The translations under genes and the position numbers were made by a program. Below, one piece after another: positions 60,847 to 64,000 of a DNA stretch of 64,000 nucleotides (position 1 is the first letter of the stretch; each line of letters opens with the position of its first letter). The notes beneath the pieces are model-generated. The model was not told the DNA's origin. It ran no database searches and saw only the letters and a program-made list of their open reading frames with translations. The DNA comes from Pandoraea terrae (GTDB lineage Bacteria; Pseudomonadota; Gammaproteobacteria; Burkholderiales; Burkholderiaceae), in assembly GCF_902459695.1 (NCBI RefSeq), contig NZ_CABPRZ010000024.1, positions 1 through 64,000 of the forward strand, in the 5' to 3' direction.

Positions 60847-61995
60847 TTACTTGCCGCCGACCGACTCCAGGACTTCGAACTTGCCGTTCACGACCTTGTA
60901 GACGGTAATGCTGCCGTTCTTCAGATCGCCAACGTTGTCGTACGCGAGTTCACGCGTCGTCACGCCGGGCATGCTCGTCTTGGCGAGCATCGGCAGGTAC
61001 TTGGCCGGGTCCGTCGAGTTGGCCTTCTTCATGGCGGCCATCATCGCCATGGCGCCGTCGTAGGCGTACGGCGAATAGGTTTCCATCGGCGTGCTGAAGC
61101 GCTTCGCATAACGCTGCTCGTAACCCTTGCCGCCCGGCATCTTGTCCAGCGGCAGGCCGGCCAGCGATACCACCGAACCGTCGGCCGCATCGCCCGCGAT
61201 CTTGAGGAACGCGTCCGACTTCACCATTTCGCCGGCGATCAGCGTGCTCTTCATGCCCAGTTCGCGCATCTGCTTGACCATCGGGCCTGCCTGCGCGTCG
61301 GCGCCGCCGTAGAACACGGCATCCGGGTTGGCGCGTTTCAGGTTCGTCAGGATGGCGCGGAAATCGACAGCCTTGTCGCTCGCGAATTCATGGCGAACGA
61401 TCTTCGCACCGGCCGCCTTCGCCGCTTTCTCGAACTCCTCGGCCAGACCCTGGCCGTAGGCCGTGCGGTCGTCCACGATCGCAATGTTCTTGTAGCCGAG
61501 CTTCTTGACCGCGAAGCTGCCGACCACCGAACCTTGCTGCGTGTCCGACGTCATCATGCGGAACGTCGTCTTGAAGCCTTGCTTCGTGTATTCCGGGGCG
61601 GTCGCCATCGCGATTTCCGGAATGCCCGCCTGCGCGTAAATGCGCGAGGCCGGGATTGTCGTGCCGGAGTTGAAGTGACCCAGCATGCCCTTGACGCCTG
61701 AATCCACCAGTTTCTGCGCCACCGTCGTACCCTGGCGCGGGTCGGCCTGGTCGTCTTCGGCCATCAGCACGAACTTCACCGGCTTGCCTTCGATCATCGG
61801 CTTGGTGGCGTTGAACTCGTCGATCGCGAGTTGGATGCCGTTCTGCATGTCTTTGCCGTAGTGGGCCTGTGCGCCGGTCAGCGGCGCGGCGAACCCGAGC
61901 TTTACTTCCTGCGCCTGTTGGGCCTGCGCCGCTGTGGCGCCAAGCGCCATCAGTCCGGCCATCGCGAATGCGCTCAGCTTAAGCTTCGAATGCAT
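60847..61995 (-). CDS. Branched-chain amino acid ABC transporter substrate-binding protein (LivK-like)
   Basis: 382 residues from ATG 61995. Of the two nearby ATGs the second sits 6 nt after AAGGAG, while the first abuts that site. Signal peptide residues 1-25 (ATAAQAQQ cleavage region). Type I periplasmic binding fold with VKLGFAAPLTGAQAHYGKDMQNGIQLAIDEFNA and GMLGHFNSGTTIPASRIYAQAGIPEIAMATAPEYT, typical of LivJ/LivK. No permease or ATPase genes are adjacent; it may feed a transporter elsewhere. The frame is open for another 95 codons upstream but these show no similarity. Confidence 0.95.
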   Translation of the reverse strand: MHSKLKLSAFAMAGLMALGATAAQAQQAQEVKLGFAAPLTGAQAHYGKDMQNGIQLAIDEFNATKPMIEGKPVKFVLMAEDDQADPRQGTTVAQKLVDSGVKGMLGHFNSGTTIPASRIYAQAGIPEIAMATAPEYTKQGFKTTFRMMTSDTQQGSVVGSFAVKKLGYKNIAIVDDRTAYGQGLAEEFEKAAKAAGAKIVRHEFASDKAVDFRAILTNLKRANPDAVFYGGADAQAGPMVKQMRELGMKSTLIAGEMVKSDAFLKIAGDAADGSVVSLAGLPLDKMPGGKGYEQRYAKRFSTPMETYSPYAYDGAMAMMAAMKKANSTDPAKYLPMLAKTSMPGVTTRELAYDNVGDLKNGSITVYKVVNGKFEVLESVGGK

Positions 61996-62182
61996 GAACA
62001 TCTCCTTACGTGTGGTGTCGTGTGGTGTGCCGCTAGCGGGATCGCCGCGCGCAGCCGGTCGGTTCGGCGCGTGACCCGGCGGATTGCCCGGGCCGGCGCC
62101 GGCACATCGGCGGAATTCGCCTGACGCGGCAGTATTGGCGCAGCTTTCGCTCCGGTCAAGAGGGGCAAATCGGGATAGCGGG

Positions 62183-62260
62183 TGCAACCCGGGCCTGTCC
62201 CGGGCTGCTCCGCTACGTCCGCACATTGTGCAACCCTTCATGCAACCCTGTGCGCAACCC
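62183..62260 (+). repeat. TGCAACCC repeats with 12-bp period
   Basis: TGCAACCC occurs at 62183, 62229 and 62241, with CGCAACCC at 62253. The last three are spaced exactly 12 bp. The cluster lies in the 290-bp region between putP and the LivK-type gene, about 190-265 nt upstream of the latter's start. It may be a regulator-binding array. A CGTGTGGTGT direct repeat (about 62009-62029) lies closer to the LivK start. Confidence 0.4.
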
Positions 62261-62285
62261 GTGTCCCGACGCCGATGCAAGCCGT

Positions 62286-63806
62286 TCAGAGACGGCCAAC
62301 CGGTGCCAGGGTCGGGGTCGCTTCGGTTTCTTGAACCGTGGCGTTCACGCTATTGAAGACTTGCAGCATCGTCGGCGACGGGGCAGGCCCGACGCGGCTG
62401 CCAGCTACCACCGCCAGCGTCCCCAGGGCAAAGCCAGGCAAAATTTCATAGAGGTCGAACCAGCCGTATTGTTTCCAGACGAGGACCGTCACGGCGCCGA
62501 CAACGATGCCCGCCAGCGCGCCGTTGCGCGTTACGCCACGCCAAGTCAGCGACAACAGGATGAGCGGGCCGAAAGCCGCGCCAAAGCCGGCCCAGGCGTA
62601 GCTGACCATGCCCAGTACCCGGCTGTTCGGGTCAAACGCCAGCACGATCGCGATGGCCGCGACCGCAAGCACCATCGCGCGGCCGATCCAAACCAGTTGT
62701 CCCTGCGTGGCGTCGCGCTTCACAAAGGTCTTGAAGATGTCCTCCGTCAATGCGCTTGCGCATACCAGCAGTTGGCACGACAGCGTGCTCATCACCGCCG
62801 CCAGAATCGCGGCGAGCAGGATGCCGGCGATCCACGGCGCAAACAGTTGGGTGGCCAGCGCGATAAACACCGTTTCAGGATTGGCAAACACGCTTTCGCC
62901 CTGCGCCGGCCGGCCGCTGAAGTACGCCAGACCAAAAAAGCCCACCGCCACGGCGCCCGACAGGCACAGCAGCATCCAGGTCATGCAGATCTGCCGCGCC
63001 CGCGGGATCGCTGCCACCGATTTTGCTGCCATAAAGCGCACGAGAATGTGCGGCTGGCCAAAGTAGCCGAATCCCCACGCCAACATGGAGATCACGCCCA
63101 TCGCACTCAACTCGCCGAAGAGCGCGGTGTGTGCAGGCTTTACGGCCTCAACGGCCGCCGTTGCCGCGCCGAGCCCGCCATCGACTGACAGGACGGTCAG
63201 TGGTGTGACCAGCAATGCAGCGAACATCAGCGAAGCCTGGACCGTGTCCGTCCAGCTTACCGCGAGGAAGCCGCCGATGAAGACGTAGGCGATCGTCGCC
63301 AGTGCGCCGATCCAGAGGGCAGTACGGTACGGCATGTCGAACATGCTTTCGAACAACCGGGCACCGGCCACCACACCCGATGCGCAGTAGATGGTGAAGA
63401 AAACGAGGATGACGAGCGCTGTCACGATACGCAGCACGTTATTGCGGTCCTCGAACCGCCGCGTCAGGAATTCGGGCAGCGTGAGGGCGTTGCCGCACGC
63501 TTCCGTGTAGACGCGCAGCCGCGCCGCCACGAACCGCCAGTTGAGCCACGCGCCGACGGCGAGGCCGATCGCTATCCAGATACCGGACAGGCCGCCGATG
63601 AAAATCGCACCCGGCAAGCCGAGCAGCAACCAGCCGCTCATGTCGGACGAACCGGCCGACAGGGCGGTCACGAAACTGCCCAGCCGCCGCCCGCCCAGAA
63701 TGTAGTCGGACAGATTGCGCGTGGCGCGGTAGCCAAGCCAGCCGATGGCCAGCATGGCGACGATGTACACGGAGAATGTCACGAAAGTGGGGTTGTCCAG
63801 CAACAT
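62286..63806 (-). CDS. putP: Sodium/proline symporter PutP
   Basis: 506 residues, sodium:solute symporter family with about 13 membrane helices. ILGGRRLGSFVTALSAGSSDMSGWLLLGLPGAIFIGGLSGIWIAIGL, AYVFIGGFLAVSWTDTVQASLMF, GYFGQPHILVRFMAAKS and ILAAVMSTLSCQLLVCASALTED are the PutP signatures, including Na+ and proline-site residues (the SDMSG loop). Imports proline with Na+ for catabolism or osmoprotection. AAAGGAAGGAG precedes the ATG. No putA is visible in the window. Confidence 0.95.
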   Translation of the reverse strand: MLLDNPTFVTFSVYIVAMLAIGWLGYRATRNLSDYILGGRRLGSFVTALSAGSSDMSGWLLLGLPGAIFIGGLSGIWIAIGLAVGAWLNWRFVAARLRVYTEACGNALTLPEFLTRRFEDRNNVLRIVTALVILVFFTIYCASGVVAGARLFESMFDMPYRTALWIGALATIAYVFIGGFLAVSWTDTVQASLMFAALLVTPLTVLSVDGGLGAATAAVEAVKPAHTALFGELSAMGVISMLAWGFGYFGQPHILVRFMAAKSVAAIPRARQICMTWMLLCLSGAVAVGFFGLAYFSGRPAQGESVFANPETVFIALATQLFAPWIAGILLAAILAAVMSTLSCQLLVCASALTEDIFKTFVKRDATQGQLVWIGRAMVLAVAAIAIVLAFDPNSRVLGMVSYAWAGFGAAFGPLILLSLTWRGVTRNGALAGIVVGAVTVLVWKQYGWFDLYEILPGFALGTLAVVAGSRVGPAPSPTMLQVFNSVNATVQETEATPTLAPVGRL

Positions 63807-64000
63807 GCTTGCTCCTTCCTTTGTTCATGGACGTGCCGCCCAAAGGTGGCACGCGAAAAAACGCCACATCTGCGGCGCACATCCGTCGGGGGGAGAAAAC
63901 GCCGGTGCGCGGGGGTCGCACCGGTTCGACCAAACCCGCATGAGGCTCGGCCGGAAAAACGTTCGGGGGGAACGACAGGGAACGGCTTCGGGGGGAGGGC

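Overview
The window is GC-rich, densely packed proteobacterial chromosome. The flagellar gene order, the gcvTHP-sdaA block behind a tandem glycine riboswitch and the transporter types point to Burkholderiales. Pandoraea or a close Burkholderiaceae relative is my best guess; this comes from gene content and style, not from a search.

Layout. (1) About 1-13.1 kb is a flagellar block: fliK (cut by the window edge), fliJ, fliI, fliH, fliG and fliF on the minus strand, fliE divergent from them, then on the minus strand an FlhB-C-terminal-like protein (FhlB), a second FliK-like protein, fliT, fliS, fliD and fliC. fliC has a clear sigma-28 type promoter. (2) 13.4-17.2 kb holds two two-component systems. 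The first is a soluble HisKA_3 kinase with a NarL-type regulator and a perfect FNR-type box upstream. The second is a membrane kinase with an OmpR-type regulator, divergent from (3) an SBP/ATPase/permease ABC importer of the nitrate/sulfonate/taurine class (17.4-20.4 kb). (4) A SYLF-domain lipoprotein is followed by an accessory region (about 21.3-29.8 kb) between an IS3-type remnant and tRNA-Arg(CCG). It carries a HigB/HigA-ImmA toxin-antitoxin module with a readable promoter/operator and a 1,216-residue STAND-type P-loop NTPase that looks like an anti-phage defence protein. (5) 30-41.9 kb is housekeeping: diheme cytochrome c5, a metallophosphoesterase, a 37-codon exported peptide, Rep helicase, a zinc-ribbon membrane protein, riboswitch-gcvTHP and sdaA. 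(6) 41.9-47.5 kb is a second accessory stretch. It holds a Fic-family protein with a degenerate active-site motif and a remarkable array of iterated operator-like motifs, an AbiEi-like/nucleotidyltransferase pair with twin 18-bp palindromes at its promoter, and a PilV/shufflon-like pilin with a collagen-like GXY stalk. (7) 47.7-60.7 kb is a long co-directional catabolic cluster: ALDH7-type aldehyde dehydrogenase, PotABCD-like importer, three-part HcnABC/opine-oxidase-like FAD dehydrogenase, aminotransferase, ThDP enzyme and AGCS-family symporter. (8) A LivK-type binding protein and a PutP-type symporter close the window on the minus strand.

How the parts work together. The flagellar genes supply basal body, export ATPase, length control, cap, chaperones and filament. 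The gcv operon senses glycine and cleaves it, and SdaA next door disposes of serine. In the 47.7-60.7 kb cluster the enzyme set fits import of a secondary-amine or cyclic amino acid, flavin oxidation to piperideine-6-carboxylate/aminoadipate semialdehyde, ALDH7 oxidation to 2-aminoadipate, transamination to 2-oxoadipate and ThDP-dependent decarboxylation. That is an inferred pathway for pipecolate, D-lysine or an opine-like lysine conjugate. The most novel-looking items are this cluster, the STAND defence protein, the PilV-collagen protein and the two small self-regulated modules at 43.3-45.6 kb.
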